This document shows positions 25,491-34,388 of a DNA stretch of 37,496 nt, piece after piece (position 1 is the first letter of the stretch; each line of letters opens with the position of its first letter). The translations under genes were made by a program, and so were the position numbers. The notes beneath the pieces were generated by a model. The model saw nothing but the letters and a program-made list of their open reading frames with translations. It ran no database searches and was not told the origin of the DNA. This stretch comes from Verrucomicrobiia bacterium (GTDB taxonomy: Bacteria > Verrucomicrobiota > Verrucomicrobiia > Limisphaerales > Pedosphaeraceae), in contig DATAUW010000032.1 of NCBI GenBank assembly GCA_036268055.1, positions 1-37,496 of the forward strand, in the 5' to 3' direction.

Positions 25491-27017
25491 TCACGTCCAC
25501 AACTGCCGGTCGAGCGAGCGATATTGGATCGCTTCCGAAATGTGGTCGCTGCCGATGTTTTCCGCGTCCGCGAGGTCGGCGATGGTGCGCGCCACTTTGA
25601 GAATGCGATCGTACGCGCGGGCGCTGAGATTTAAATCATTCATCGCGAACTTGAGCAATTCCATCGTCGGCGCTTCGAGCACGCAAAACGATTTTAGCTC
25701 GCGGCTGCCCATGCGCGCATTGCAGGTGATTTTGGGTTTGGAGGCGAAGCGTTTTTGCTGGCGTTGACGCGCGGCGATGACGCGTTCGCGAATCTGCGCG
25801 GAACTTTCGCCGGTTTTAGCATTGCTCATCTCGCGAAATTTCACGGCGGGCACCTCGACGTGCAGATCAATGCGGTCGAGCAATGGCCCGGAAATGCGCC
25901 CGAGATAATTTTGGATTTCGCGTTGTGAACTGCGCGATTCGGCGGGCATTTTTCCATCGGGAGTCGGATTCATCGCGGCGATCAGCATGAATTCGCTGGG
26001 AAAAGTCATCGTGCCGGCGGCGCGTGAAATCGTGACGCGGCCTTCCTCAAGCGGCTGGCGCATCGTCTCGAGCACGCTGCGCTTGAACTCCGGCAATTCA
26101 TCGAGAAACAATACGCCGTGATGCGCGAGGGAAATTTCACCGGGTGTGGGATTGATGTTACCGCCAAGCAAACCGGCATCGCTCGCGGTGTGATGGGGCG
26201 AACGAAAAGGACGCCGCGTGACGAGCGCCTGGCCCGCGCGCAACAATCCGACGACACTGTGAATCTTGGTTGTTTCGAGCGCTTCCTCCAGCGTGAGCGG
26301 CGGGAGAATGGTGGCGAGACGTTTTGCCAGCATGGATTTGCCGGTTCCGGGCGGGCCGATGAGCAGGACATTGTGACCGCCGGCAGCGGCGATCTCGAGC
26401 GCGCGCTTGACGGACTCCTGGCCTTTGACCTCGGCGAAATCCATTTCGTCGTCGAAGGATTCGTTGAAAATTTTCTCAACGTCCACCTTTACCGGATTGA
26501 GCTTGATTTCGCCTTCGAGGAACTGCGCCGCCTCGCGCAAATTCTGGACAGGAATGACGCGCAACCCGGACACGACGGCGGCTTCGGCGGCGTTATCGGC
26601 GGGGACGAGCAAACCGGTTTTGCCTTCTGCGCGGGCGCGGAGGGCGATGGCCAGCACGCCCTTGACGGGCCGCACGGCGCCGGTGAGCGCGAGTTCACCA
26701 ACGAGAATAAAATTATCGAGTTGGTCAGTCTCGATCTGTTCGCTGGCGGCGAGGATGCCCACGGCGATGGGCAGATCGAAGCTCGGCCCTTCCTTTTTGA
26801 CATCAGCGGGAGCGAGGTTGATGGTGGTGCGGCCCAGCGGAAATTTGAACCCGGAATTCGTCATGGCCGTGGCCACGCGATCTTGCGATTCGCGCACGGC
26901 GGCATCGGGCAAGCCGACGATGATGATGCGCGTGTCGCCAAACCCGGCGTTGACCTCAACTTCGACCGGATATGCCTCGACACCGTTCACCGCGGCAGAA
27001 CAAACCCTGGCTAACAT
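25491..27017 (-). CDS. comM: YifB/ComM-family Mg-chelatase-like AAA+ ATPase
   Basis: 508 residues. ComM is a helicase-like AAA+ ring that aids branch migration during natural transformation. The N-terminal Lon-like domain has GFGDTRIIIVGLPDAAVRES and NLAPADVKKEGPSFDLPIA. The ATPase has Walker A GPPGTGKSM (about 219-227), Walker B VLFLDELPEF and the RSPHHTAS block, then SGPLLDRIDLHVEV. The usual Cys-rich zinc segment after AAMNP reads NPTPDGKMPAESRSSQ with no cysteines. The stop codon lies 2 bp from that of the convergent CotH gene. No competence genes are seen nearby. Confidence 0.93.
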   Translation of the reverse strand: MLARVCSAAVNGVEAYPVEVEVNAGFGDTRIIIVGLPDAAVRESQDRVATAMTNSGFKFPLGRTTINLAPADVKKEGPSFDLPIAVGILAASEQIETDQLDNFILVGELALTGAVRPVKGVLAIALRARAEGKTGLLVPADNAAEAAVVSGLRVIPVQNLREAAQFLEGEIKLNPVKVDVEKIFNESFDDEMDFAEVKGQESVKRALEIAAAGGHNVLLIGPPGTGKSMLAKRLATILPPLTLEEALETTKIHSVVGLLRAGQALVTRRPFRSPHHTASDAGLLGGNINPTPGEISLAHHGVLFLDELPEFKRSVLETMRQPLEEGRVTISRAAGTMTFPSEFMLIAAMNPTPDGKMPAESRSSQREIQNYLGRISGPLLDRIDLHVEVPAVKFREMSNAKTGESSAQIRERVIAARQRQQKRFASKPKITCNARMGSRELKSFCVLEAPTMELLKFAMNDLNLSARAYDRILKVARTIADLADAENIGSDHISEAIQYRSLDRQLWT

Positions 27018-27146
27018 GGCGCAGATTTATCCATGAGCGATGAGAAAAGTGCAAGGCGGGGTTTTATAACCTGGTAACGATTTTCGAGCGAATCTTGATG
27101 AACGGGAAAAAATAGGGGACGCCGCGTGAGATCAATCCGCGAGGTT

Positions 27147-27893
27147 CTAAGGTCCGGCGGCGATTTTTTCGGAATAGATCCCACTGTGGGGCTTCTGTCC
27201 GATGCGCCCGCCATGACGGTTCCGAAACGAGCGGCTGCTGCGATTAAGCCTGGTTGCCTGTTCCCGAACGAGCGATATTTCTTCACCCACCTTTTTCACT
27301 ACCCGCTCGAATCGTTTGAGATAAATCTCGGCGAGGCCGGTTTCGGTCGCAGCCGTTTCAGGAAAGAAATAACAATCAAAGGCCTTGGGATCACTCGTCT
27401 GGTGATTTGTTTCTATCCATAGTGTGTTTGGATGTTCGGAAACGGCAAAATGAAATGTGCGGAACTGTTCGATCTCCGATTTAAGTTCCAGGGAAAGGCG
27501 CGGGTTTTTTTTGATTTGGAAAATCCGAAATTGACCTGCACCCGGGCGACGAGATTGTGCAAGCTCGGCGACGGCGCTGACAACTCCCGGCGCTGGGGCG
27601 TGCAAAAGATAGTCCACGGAGCATCCTCTTTCCAGCCACACGGATAATTTCTTTGTCCAAATGTATCCGGATTTAGCAAGGCTAGCCCCATCATATCCGA
27701 TGACGCACAGGCGGGAATTCCGTTTTAAAACCTTATCCAGCCGTGGTCCGAGGTCGGTGGCGATATAGGCTATCTTGACCTCCTGAACGTCCTTGTGAGC
27801 GTAGGTGTAAGGCGCGACGAAGCGAATGGCCGTCTTATCCATTTTCGACCATTTCCGAAGGGCAGCCTTCACACTCTTCTCAAGAGCCTTCAT
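27147..27893 (-). CDS. Uncharacterised protein downstream of the ADP-ribosyltransferase gene
   Basis: A 248-residue soluble protein without signal peptide or membrane segment, family not recognised. The core alternates strands and helices: RLCVIGYDG (63-71), then a helix, SVWLERGCSVDYLL (84-97), FRIFQIKK, FHFAVSEHPNTLWIETNH and FDCYFFPE. This recalls a phospholipase-D-like half domain, but the HxK catalytic motif is absent, so that is only a fold guess. The last 25 or so residues (FRNRHGGRIGQK onward) look unlike the rest and may be a frameshifted end. It is 104 bp downstream of the ADP-ribosyltransferase-like gene on the same strand, in a stretch more AT-rich than its surroundings, so the two may work as a pair. 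Confidence 0.65.
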   Translation of the reverse strand: MKALEKSVKAALRKWSKMDKTAIRFVAPYTYAHKDVQEVKIAYIATDLGPRLDKVLKRNSRLCVIGYDGASLAKSGYIWTKKLSVWLERGCSVDYLLHAPAPGVVSAVAELAQSRRPGAGQFRIFQIKKNPRLSLELKSEIEQFRTFHFAVSEHPNTLWIETNHQTSDPKAFDCYFFPETAATETGLAEIYLKRFERVVKKVGEEISLVREQATRLNRSSRSFRNRHGGRIGQKPHSGIYSEKIAAGP

Positions 27894-27997
27894 TTATTCC
27901 AATCTGTGGTCTGTCTTATCCGAAGACAGCCATATAGAGTAATAAGACAGTAAAACGGGGTCATGCAAGATTAATTGATAGTTTTATAGTAAGTATT

Positions 27998-28540
27998 TTA
28001 AATTCTAATGGGTCCAATCACGGTGATTTTCTTGACGCAAAAGCCGTTTTGCATTTTCCCGAAATTTTGGCCGCCAGCTTCTTGCATCGGAAAACGCCAG
28101 GCGACCCCGTCGCTTTTCATTTCTTTAGCAATCGTTGTTCCAATAAAGTGACCGGTGAAATTCTCATCAACTCCGCTGTTTCCACGCATGCTCCGGAGGA
28201 GATTGAATAGCTTCCAAAACAAAGGCCCGTTTACATCATCATTTAGATCCAGGAGAAATATGAAATTTATATCCGCCTGGATAACGATTGGTTGAGGCGC
28301 TTTCTTGAGATGCGTGGCAAAACAAAGGGCAAACTCGTGTCCGGCATAGGGCGCATTATCAAAAAAGTAAATGCCAGTCCCCAGCCAGCAGCCTTTCTCC
28401 CGGGCGAAAGCGAGGTCAAATCCCGCCTTCCTGATTTGCTCGGCGTTTCCCTTGTGTGTGCCGTGAAAGCCAACGCACTTGCGCTTTCGATGCTTGAACT
28501 CAATGCCCTTTAATCGAAGCGCCTGAATAGTGTGGCCCAT
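27998..28540 (-). CDS. Probable PARP-like ADP-ribosyltransferase
   Basis: A 180-residue soluble protein. VGFHGTHKGNAEQIRKAGF (23-41) followed by CWLGTGIYFFDNAPYAGHEF (51-70) is the pattern of the PARP/diphtheria-toxin-like ADP-ribosyltransferase fold: His26 in the first strand and Tyr58 in GxGIYF, both contacting NAD. The third catalytic position may be Gln164 in KMQNGFCVKK, giving an H-Y-Q triad (inference). Such enzymes move ADP-ribose from NAD to protein, DNA or RNA, and many bacterial ones are toxins or anti-phage effectors. No macrodomain or other recognised antitoxin adjoins; the next gene on the strand is unknown. There is no Shine-Dalgarno sequence, and AT-rich gaps lie on both sides. 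Confidence 0.72.
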   Translation of the reverse strand: MGHTIQALRLKGIEFKHRKRKCVGFHGTHKGNAEQIRKAGFDLAFAREKGCWLGTGIYFFDNAPYAGHEFALCFATHLKKAPQPIVIQADINFIFLLDLNDDVNGPLFWKLFNLLRSMRGNSGVDENFTGHFIGTTIAKEMKSDGVAWRFPMQEAGGQNFGKMQNGFCVKKITVIGPIRI

Positions 28541-28719
28541 AGTTATAGATAATGAATGCGCGGAAATGTCGCGATTGGATACTTATTACTTTCATGAGTG
28601 TCGAGGACAATTTTTTGAAACGCGCCAAATTTCTTTGCATGGTTTCATTGAAATTGAATTTTTATTAAAAGGTCGAACCAGGATTTAGAGTTTCAATGTA
28701 TATTAGCCGCATCACCCGT

Positions 28720-28747
28720 TTGACACCCCTAAGTGAATCGTTACACT
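28720..28747 (+). promoter_or_regulatory. Candidate sigma-70-type promoter of the methyltransferase gene
   Basis: A perfect TTGACA (28720-28725), a 16-bp spacer and TACACT (28742-28747, 4 of 6). The predicted start is about 28 nt before ATG 28782. Confidence 0.5.
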
Positions 28748-28781
28748 GTGTGAAACATGGCGTGAATCTCATACTCTTCCG

Positions 28782-29546
28782 ATGAACGATCCCCAATCAC
28801 CAGCACCCGCCGCAAAACCTGTGACCACTCCCGCCGCGCCGTCGCGACCGATGCGCCGCGACGCACTCGATCCCTTGCCGATGATGGCGGAGTGGCCGGA
28901 CTTGCGGTGTTTCACGGGGCGAGTGGATATTCATACGCTTGCGGCTTTTTTTGTGCGCGAGAGCAAAGTGACGGGCGCATATTTCGAATTTGGCGTCGCC
29001 AGCGGGCGATCGGCGATTGCGGCAATTCGCGCGAATGGGCGCGATAATCGCGGGATCGTCACGCCGTTTTTGCTTTTTGATTCGTTCGAGGGCTTGCCGG
29101 AGTTGCAAGGGCTGGACGCGGGGTCGGAACAATTTCACAAGGGCGAATTTGCGTACGGGGTCGAGCAAGTGCTGGCGAATTTGCGCAAGCACGAAGTGTA
29201 TGACGAGGCCACGGTGCATCTCATCCCCGGATGGTTCGATCAAAGCCTGCCGAAATTTCCCGCCGCCGCACTCGGCGTGACGAAGGCGGCGATCGTGCAT
29301 GTGGATGTGGATTTATACACGTCCTGCGTGACCGTGTTGGATTTTATCGAGCCATTTCTGCAAGTCGGCACAGTGATTTTGTTCGACGATTGGAATGCCT
29401 TTTGCGCCAGCAACCACAAGGGCGAACGTGCCGCCACCGCCGAATGGCTCAAACGAAATCCGCAGTGGGCATTGAACGAATACGCCTCGTACGGATGGCA
29501 TGGGCGCGTGTTCATCGTGGATGCAGGTGCTGAAGCGAAAAAATAA
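28782..29546 (+). CDS. TylF/MycF-family SAM-dependent O-methyltransferase
   Basis: A 254-residue cytoplasmic methyltransferase. After a Pro/Ala-rich N-terminus (1-25) comes the SAM-binding loop YFEFGVASGRSA (67-78), FDSFEGLPE (99-107), then VHVDVDLYTSC and VGTVILFDDWN, whose paired Asp residues match the metal site of macrocin-type sugar O-methyltransferases. In other genomes this family also acts on surface glycans and unrelated sugars. No macrolide pathway is present, so glycan or envelope sugar methylation is more likely. The membrane glycosyltransferase lies convergently 61 bp downstream, which loosely supports this. Confidence 0.88.
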   Translation: MNDPQSPAPAAKPVTTPAAPSRPMRRDALDPLPMMAEWPDLRCFTGRVDIHTLAAFFVRESKVTGAYFEFGVASGRSAIAAIRANGRDNRGIVTPFLLFDSFEGLPELQGLDAGSEQFHKGEFAYGVEQVLANLRKHEVYDEATVHLIPGWFDQSLPKFPAAALGVTKAAIVHVDVDLYTSCVTVLDFIEPFLQVGTVILFDDWNAFCASNHKGERAATAEWLKRNPQWALNEYASYGWHGRVFIVDAGAEAKK

Positions 29547-29607
29547 AATTTGTTTTTCAACGGCGATTTTTTTTCACGACCAGACATCAGCCCGCGCGAG
29601 AAAAAAA

Positions 29608-31488
29608 TTAAGGCACTGCGGCGGGAGCTTCCGCCCAGCGATCGCTGTCCGTGAGAAAAAGTTGTTCGGGGAGGAAATGTTCCGGCGCATGCTGGAGCGG
29701 AAATAAATCAGGCAATTCTTTTTTCAATAAGCTGTCGAGCACGAAACTTCCCCAGTTATTTTCGCCCGCGCGCACCCATTGAGTGAGAAATTTGCTGTCC
29801 ATGGTAATGGGTGTGAGATAAAGCGCGCGGACCGGTTTTTTATAATCGGAAACGGCGAAGAACTCAGACTTTGCATTGAGCGTGAGCCAGATGCATTGGC
29901 GGTCGCCGTACCACGCGACAGCCCACGGAACATCGCTCATCATCAACTCGTCCGGCTTCATCCAGTTCGCGGCTTTCTGGATCGCCGGCGGAAAATAGGG
30001 CGGATAGGCGGCCGCCGCCGAGCGAGTGGCAAACAAACTGAAGACGGCAAGCGAACAAAGAAGGACCGCGGGCAAACAAATGATGACACAAAAAACTGCG
30101 ACCACGAGATAGCGCAGTTGAATGATGGGAAATTCAATTTGATCCAGCACGATATAAAACAAGCTCACGCCAAAGATGACAATCAGCGGCGAGACAATCA
30201 CGAGCAGGTTTTCAGTGGTCAAAACGGGCGAGTCATCCGAGAGTTGCGTGCGGCCCATCGCCTGCGCGAGGATCAGAAATGGCAGGCAGAAAAAAACGAA
30301 GTAGCGGAGACGGCTGCGGCGCGGGTCTTTGAAGTTGATGAACAGCCCGACGAAAAAGAAAGCGCCGATCCAACTGCCGCCCAGCTTCGGCAATTCGTCC
30401 TGGAGAATAGACTGGGTATTCGCGAGCAGCTTGTTCCACAACTGCACATAATAGACATTCCCAAGATCGGGGTTGAGCGAGCGTTCAAGCCGGTAATCAG
30501 GAAAGAACGCCGTGTTCGCATAGGGCGCGAAACCCGCCGTGCCGAACAGCGTATGGCTGAGATGATAATTTCGGAAAACCCACGGCGCGATGATCACGAT
30601 AAATACTCCAAGCGTCACACTACAGAGCTGGATTCGTTGCGCGCCCAAAAATAAAAATGAGAACAGCAATACCGGTATGATCAGCCAGCCAAACGAGTAG
30701 CGCGTCAGAAAGCCAATGCCCACGACCGCGCCGGTGCCCGCCGCCAGCAGCGTCAGCTTGCCGGCATCGAGAGTTTTTTCGCGCACGTGTTGTTCCAGCA
30801 ATAACACGCACCAGGCCAGGCCGACAAAAATCAACATCACCAGCATTGTCGAAAGCCCCGACATGCTGAAGCGCCAAAACAAATCCGTCCCAATGAACAA
30901 TGCCGCCGAAGTCCACGCGACGGTCTTATCGAACAATCGGCGCGCCAGAAAAAACATCATGACCGCTGTGAGGAAGAAAAGACCTTGATTGATCAAGCCG
31001 ATCCAAAAATCCGGCGGGTAGATCCAGAAACCGCCGTTATAATTCCAGATGTTCAGATGACGACGTCCGATGTTCAGCGTGGTCGCGCCAGCCGCCGCGG
31101 AGCGGACGCCGGGAAATATTTTCATCACCGCCGCCAGCAGGAACGGATACACCGGCGGATTAGCCAGGTCGGGGTGTGCCGTGCGCAGGCGGCTTCGGTC
31201 CGTCATATCGCGGGCGGCAGCGGAACCGTTTTTGTCCGCGTACGCTTTTTCGACCAGGTAAACACTCAGTGGACGGATAAAGAGAGTCGTGTAACCGCGG
31301 TGCGTGGCGAGGTTGCGGGCGAGTTGCGCCGAGTCCATCGCTTCCTGCGAGTTCATGTCTTTGAACCCGCGATAATTGTAGGTCAACGCCAGCGCTATCA
31401 CGGCCAATCCGAGCAGGCACCATTTCAAGGGACGCAACCCTCCGCCTTCCTCAAGTTTGTGGATGACGCTTTGAATCTGGATCAGCAT
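29608..31488 (-). CDS. GT-C-type membrane glycosyltransferase or related polytopic protein
   Basis: A 626-residue membrane protein with about 10-12 hydrophobic segments, beginning CLLGLAVIALALTYNYRGF (24-42). A large first extracytoplasmic loop carries NSQEAMDSAQLARNLATHRG, matching the acidic loop of the ArnT/PMT (GT39) group, which moves sugars from polyprenyl phosphate donors to lipids or proteins outside the membrane. The C-terminal third is a soluble domain. The start ATG shares one base with the regulator's stop (TAATG), so it is translationally coupled to the kinase/regulator pair and is its likely output. The exact acceptor is unknown. Confidence 0.8.
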   Translation of the reverse strand: MLIQIQSVIHKLEEGGGLRPLKWCLLGLAVIALALTYNYRGFKDMNSQEAMDSAQLARNLATHRGYTTLFIRPLSVYLVEKAYADKNGSAAARDMTDRSRLRTAHPDLANPPVYPFLLAAVMKIFPGVRSAAAGATTLNIGRRHLNIWNYNGGFWIYPPDFWIGLINQGLFFLTAVMMFFLARRLFDKTVAWTSAALFIGTDLFWRFSMSGLSTMLVMLIFVGLAWCVLLLEQHVREKTLDAGKLTLLAAGTGAVVGIGFLTRYSFGWLIIPVLLFSFLFLGAQRIQLCSVTLGVFIVIIAPWVFRNYHLSHTLFGTAGFAPYANTAFFPDYRLERSLNPDLGNVYYVQLWNKLLANTQSILQDELPKLGGSWIGAFFFVGLFINFKDPRRSRLRYFVFFCLPFLILAQAMGRTQLSDDSPVLTTENLLVIVSPLIVIFGVSLFYIVLDQIEFPIIQLRYLVVAVFCVIICLPAVLLCSLAVFSLFATRSAAAAYPPYFPPAIQKAANWMKPDELMMSDVPWAVAWYGDRQCIWLTLNAKSEFFAVSDYKKPVRALYLTPITMDSKFLTQWVRAGENNWGSFVLDSLLKKELPDLFPLQHAPEHFLPEQLFLTDSDRWAEAPAAVP

Positions 31489-32882
31489 TAATAACCCTCC
31501 AAATGGTAGCTATGCAGCTTGCGATGGAGGGTGCGGCGGCTCATGCCGATTTTTGTCGCCGCCTGGGTTCGGTTTCCGTTGCTTTCTTTTAATGCTCGCA
31601 CAATCAATTGTTTCTCCGCTTCTTTGACGGTTATATCGCTCTGTGTCAATACGCGTTGTGGAGAAACGCTGGATGCAGCGCCCCCGCCCGCGCGCGTGGA
31701 TGGCGGCAAGTCCCGCATCGTGATGCGATCGCCGCGGCACAAGACCACCGCATGCTCCATCGCGGTGCGCAATTCGCGGACATTGCCCGGCCAGTTGTAA
31801 TGGATGAGGGCTTCAAGCGCCTCGGCGGTGAAATCATTGATCTGCTTTCCTTGCTCGCGGGCGAACTCGCGCAGGAAAGTTTGCGCAAGCAACGGAATGT
31901 CCCCCGCGCGTTCGCGCAACGGCGGCAGCCAGATTTCCATCACGCGCAAACGGTAATAAAGATCTTCGCGAAACGTCCCGTTGCGGACCATCTCCTCCAG
32001 GTTTTTATTCGTCGCTGCGATCAGGCGCACGTCGGCGGTCAGGGTTTTGTTGGAGCCCACGCGTTCAAAGGTACGTTCGCCCAGGAAGCGCAGCAACTTG
32101 ATTTGAATCGTTGCGTCAATTTCGCCGATCTCATCGAGAAAAAGCGTGCCGCCCTGCGCCTGCTCGAATCGTCCCACGCGCCGCTCATGCGCGCCGGTGA
32201 ACGCGCCTTTTTCGTGCCCGAATAATTCGCTCTCAAGCAGCGTGGAGGACAGCGCGGCGCAATGCACCGTGACGAGCGGCTGCCGATTGCGCGGGCTTAA
32301 CTGATGGATCGCGCGCGCGACCAATTCCTTGCCCGTGCCGCTTTCGCCCAGCAAAAGAACGGTCGTCCGTGCTGGGGCGACCTGTTGCACGATCTCGAAA
32401 ACTTCCTTCATCGGCGTGGATTCGCCGATGATATTTTCCATGCCGAACTTGCTTTCGAGTTGCTTGCGCAGCGTGACGTTTTCGACCTCGAGATTTTGCT
32501 GGCGCAACGCGCGGGCGATGCGCATTTCCAATTCCTCAATCTGCAAACGGCCCTTGGCGATGTAATCGTCCGCGCCGTGTTTCATCGCTTCGACCGCGAG
32601 TTCCTCCGAGCCATAAGCGGTCATCAAAATGCAAATGGGCGGTTTGGAAAGTGATTTGGCGCGCGCGATCAATTTCATCCCGTCCTCGTTCGGCAGGCGA
32701 AAATCCGTGAGCAACACCGCGAAATGTTCGCGCTCGAGCAGTTCCATCGCCGCTTGCGCGTCTTCGGCCACATAGACGTCGTAGCGTTCCTCCAATGCCG
32801 CGCGCAACCCTTCACGCGTGGTCTTTTCATCATCCACGATCAACAACGTCGGCTTCTCGCCATCGGCAGATTGGGTTTTCAT
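31488..32882 (-). CDS. NtrC-family sigma-54-dependent response regulator
   Basis: A 464-residue three-domain activator. The receiver domain has Asp17/Asp18, phospho-acceptor Asp60 ([12 protein letters not shown]), Thr88 and Lys110. The AAA+ domain has Walker A GESGTGKE (179-186), the sigma-54 contact loop GAFTGA (226-231) and Walker B GGTLFLDE (244-251). The C-terminal Fis-like helix-turn-helix is [20 protein letters not shown]. It opens sigma-54 promoters when phosphorylated. ATG 32882 overlaps the kinase's TGA (ATGA), which fixes the start and shows translational coupling; longer in-frame starts upstream are overlaps with the kinase gene. Confidence 0.96.
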   Translation of the reverse strand: MKTQSADGEKPTLLIVDDEKTTREGLRAALEERYDVYVAEDAQAAMELLEREHFAVLLTDFRLPNEDGMKLIARAKSLSKPPICILMTAYGSEELAVEAMKHGADDYIAKGRLQIEELEMRIARALRQQNLEVENVTLRKQLESKFGMENIIGESTPMKEVFEIVQQVAPARTTVLLLGESGTGKELVARAIHQLSPRNRQPLVTVHCAALSSTLLESELFGHEKGAFTGAHERRVGRFEQAQGGTLFLDEIGEIDATIQIKLLRFLGERTFERVGSNKTLTADVRLIAATNKNLEEMVRNGTFREDLYYRLRVMEIWLPPLRERAGDIPLLAQTFLREFAREQGKQINDFTAEALEALIHYNWPGNVRELRTAMEHAVVLCRGDRITMRDLPPSTRAGGGAASSVSPQRVLTQSDITVKEAEKQLIVRALKESNGNRTQAATKIGMSRRTLHRKLHSYHLEGY

Positions 32883-34138
32883 TTTTTCTCCGGGGTGGCG
32901 GCTTCCAGCAAACGGGGCGGCCGTTCGTGCAGCGGAAACCAAATGCGAAACGTGGTGCCGCGGCCAACATGACTTTCCAATTCGATGCGTCCGCCGTGCG
33001 CGCGCACGATGCGTTGCACGATCATCAAGCCGAGTCCGCTGCCTTTTTTCTTGGTCGTGAAAAATGGCTCGAAGATGCGATTGATCTGCTCCTGCGGAAT
33101 GCCCGGGCCCGTGTCCGCCACGCTCACCCACACGCCTTCCGAACCTTCGCCGGTTTGCAAGGTGAGTCCGCCGCCCTTGGTCATGGCTTGCTTGGCGTTT
33201 TGAATCAGATTCACGAGCACTTGCTGAACTTGCGCGGCGTCCAGCGGAACATCGGGCAAGTGGCGCGCGAGTTTTTCCTTGAGTGACAAACCGCGATTGT
33301 CCAATTCAGGCCGCAGCAATTCGAGCGTGCGCTGGACGATTTCATTGAGCGACGCGGGCTTGAGCTGCGGCGTGGCCGGGCGAATGGCCTGGAGAAATTG
33401 CGTGATGATATAATCGAGCCGGTTGATTTCGCCCTTGGCCACGCCAAGGTATTGTTCCAGTTTTTGCGCGATGTCCGCCGTCTCGTTGCTCGCCGCGAGA
33501 TTCGAGACGCGGCCCGCGCGCCGGCCCGCCATGTGAACGTGACTATTGGAAGCCGACGCCAGCTTTTTGATCTGCCGCTCCATCAGTTGCAAATGGATGT
33601 GAAGCGCGTTGAGCGGATTTCCGATTTCGTGCGCCACGCTCGCCGCCAATAAGGTCAACGCCTGGATGCGTTCGCTCTCGATAGCTTCAAAAGTTTTTTG
33701 GCGCGCCTCGGTGGCGTCGTGCAGAATCAGCGCCAGGCCGGAACTCCCCTTGGCTTCGCCATCCAGCGGCGCGGCGTAAAGGCGCAAGTAACGCGGTCGG
33801 GGAAATTGCACTTCGAACTCGAACCGCGCGACGCGCTGTCCACCGGTCGCGTCCATGTGAAAAAGTTTTCGCCAATCCAACTCGGGCAAATATTCCGTCA
33901 CGAGATGCCCTTCGGAATCGCTCGGCTTGAGACCGATGAGTTGCGTGACCGCGTCGTTGAAATAAAGAATCCGGCCGTCCTCATCCACCACCAGCACGCC
34001 ATCCTCAATCCGATTGAACAGTGTCTCGAGAAAACTCCGCTCGCTCGCGAGACGTTGCACGACCGTCTGCAAACCCTCCGCGTCCAGACGGCCTATGCGA
34101 CCGAGGACTTTGTCGAGGAAGCTGGATTTCGAGGGCAT
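32879..34138 (-). CDS. Cytoplasmic PAS-domain sensor histidine kinase
   Basis: A 419-residue kinase without membrane segments, partner of the downstream NtrC-type regulator. The PAS domain is residues about 36-145 (NRIEDGVLVVDEDGRILYFND). The HisKA domain has SVAHEIGNPLNALH with His170. The ATPase domain has the N-box VNLIQNAKQAM (Asn314), G1 ADTGPGIP (341-348) and GSGLGLMIVQRI. Between the two dimerisation helices there is an extra basic/polar stretch of about 30 residues (roughly 193-222). The signal is unknown and must be cytosolic or come from a bound cofactor. It is first in a kinase, regulator, glycosyltransferase operon and diverges from a PEP-CTERM gene. Confidence 0.94.
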   Translation of the reverse strand: MPSKSSFLDKVLGRIGRLDAEGLQTVVQRLASERSFLETLFNRIEDGVLVVDEDGRILYFNDAVTQLIGLKPSDSEGHLVTEYLPELDWRKLFHMDATGGQRVARFEFEVQFPRPRYLRLYAAPLDGEAKGSSGLALILHDATEARQKTFEAIESERIQALTLLAASVAHEIGNPLNALHIHLQLMERQIKKLASASNSHVHMAGRRAGRVSNLAASNETADIAQKLEQYLGVAKGEINRLDYIITQFLQAIRPATPQLKPASLNEIVQRTLELLRPELDNRGLSLKEKLARHLPDVPLDAAQVQQVLVNLIQNAKQAMTKGGGLTLQTGEGSEGVWVSVADTGPGIPQEQINRIFEPFFTTKKKGSGLGLMIVQRIVRAHGGRIELESHVGRGTTFRIWFPLHERPPRLLEAATPEKK

Positions 34139-34388
34139 GATGATTTAGTGGGCTTTTTGCCCAACCCCCGATTTCCAAATTATATTCATCGCATTGACCA
34201 TAAACAGCCTGCAAACAATAGCGTCAAAGTGTCTCACTTCATCATAAGCGTAATGGGGTTTCTGGCAAGCAAGTTTGTTTTTTGTTTTCTCATTTAGCAA
34301 TCCTTTCGGAAACCGTCGTGTCTGATTTAAGTGACGGTAAATCAGGCACTTGACTTTGGCTAATTTTCTCCGTACAACTGCGGCTGCC

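Noticed and set aside
27011-27286. A separate small gene overlapping the 3' end of 27147-27893
   Set aside because: Composition and lack of motifs give no support. It may only reflect a frame change near the end of the larger gene.
34139-34388. A sigma-54 promoter before the PEP-CTERM gene
   Set aside because: TGGCAAGCAAGTTTG and GGCACTTGACTTTGGC look similar to the consensus, but the GG to GC spacing does not match the required 10 bases.
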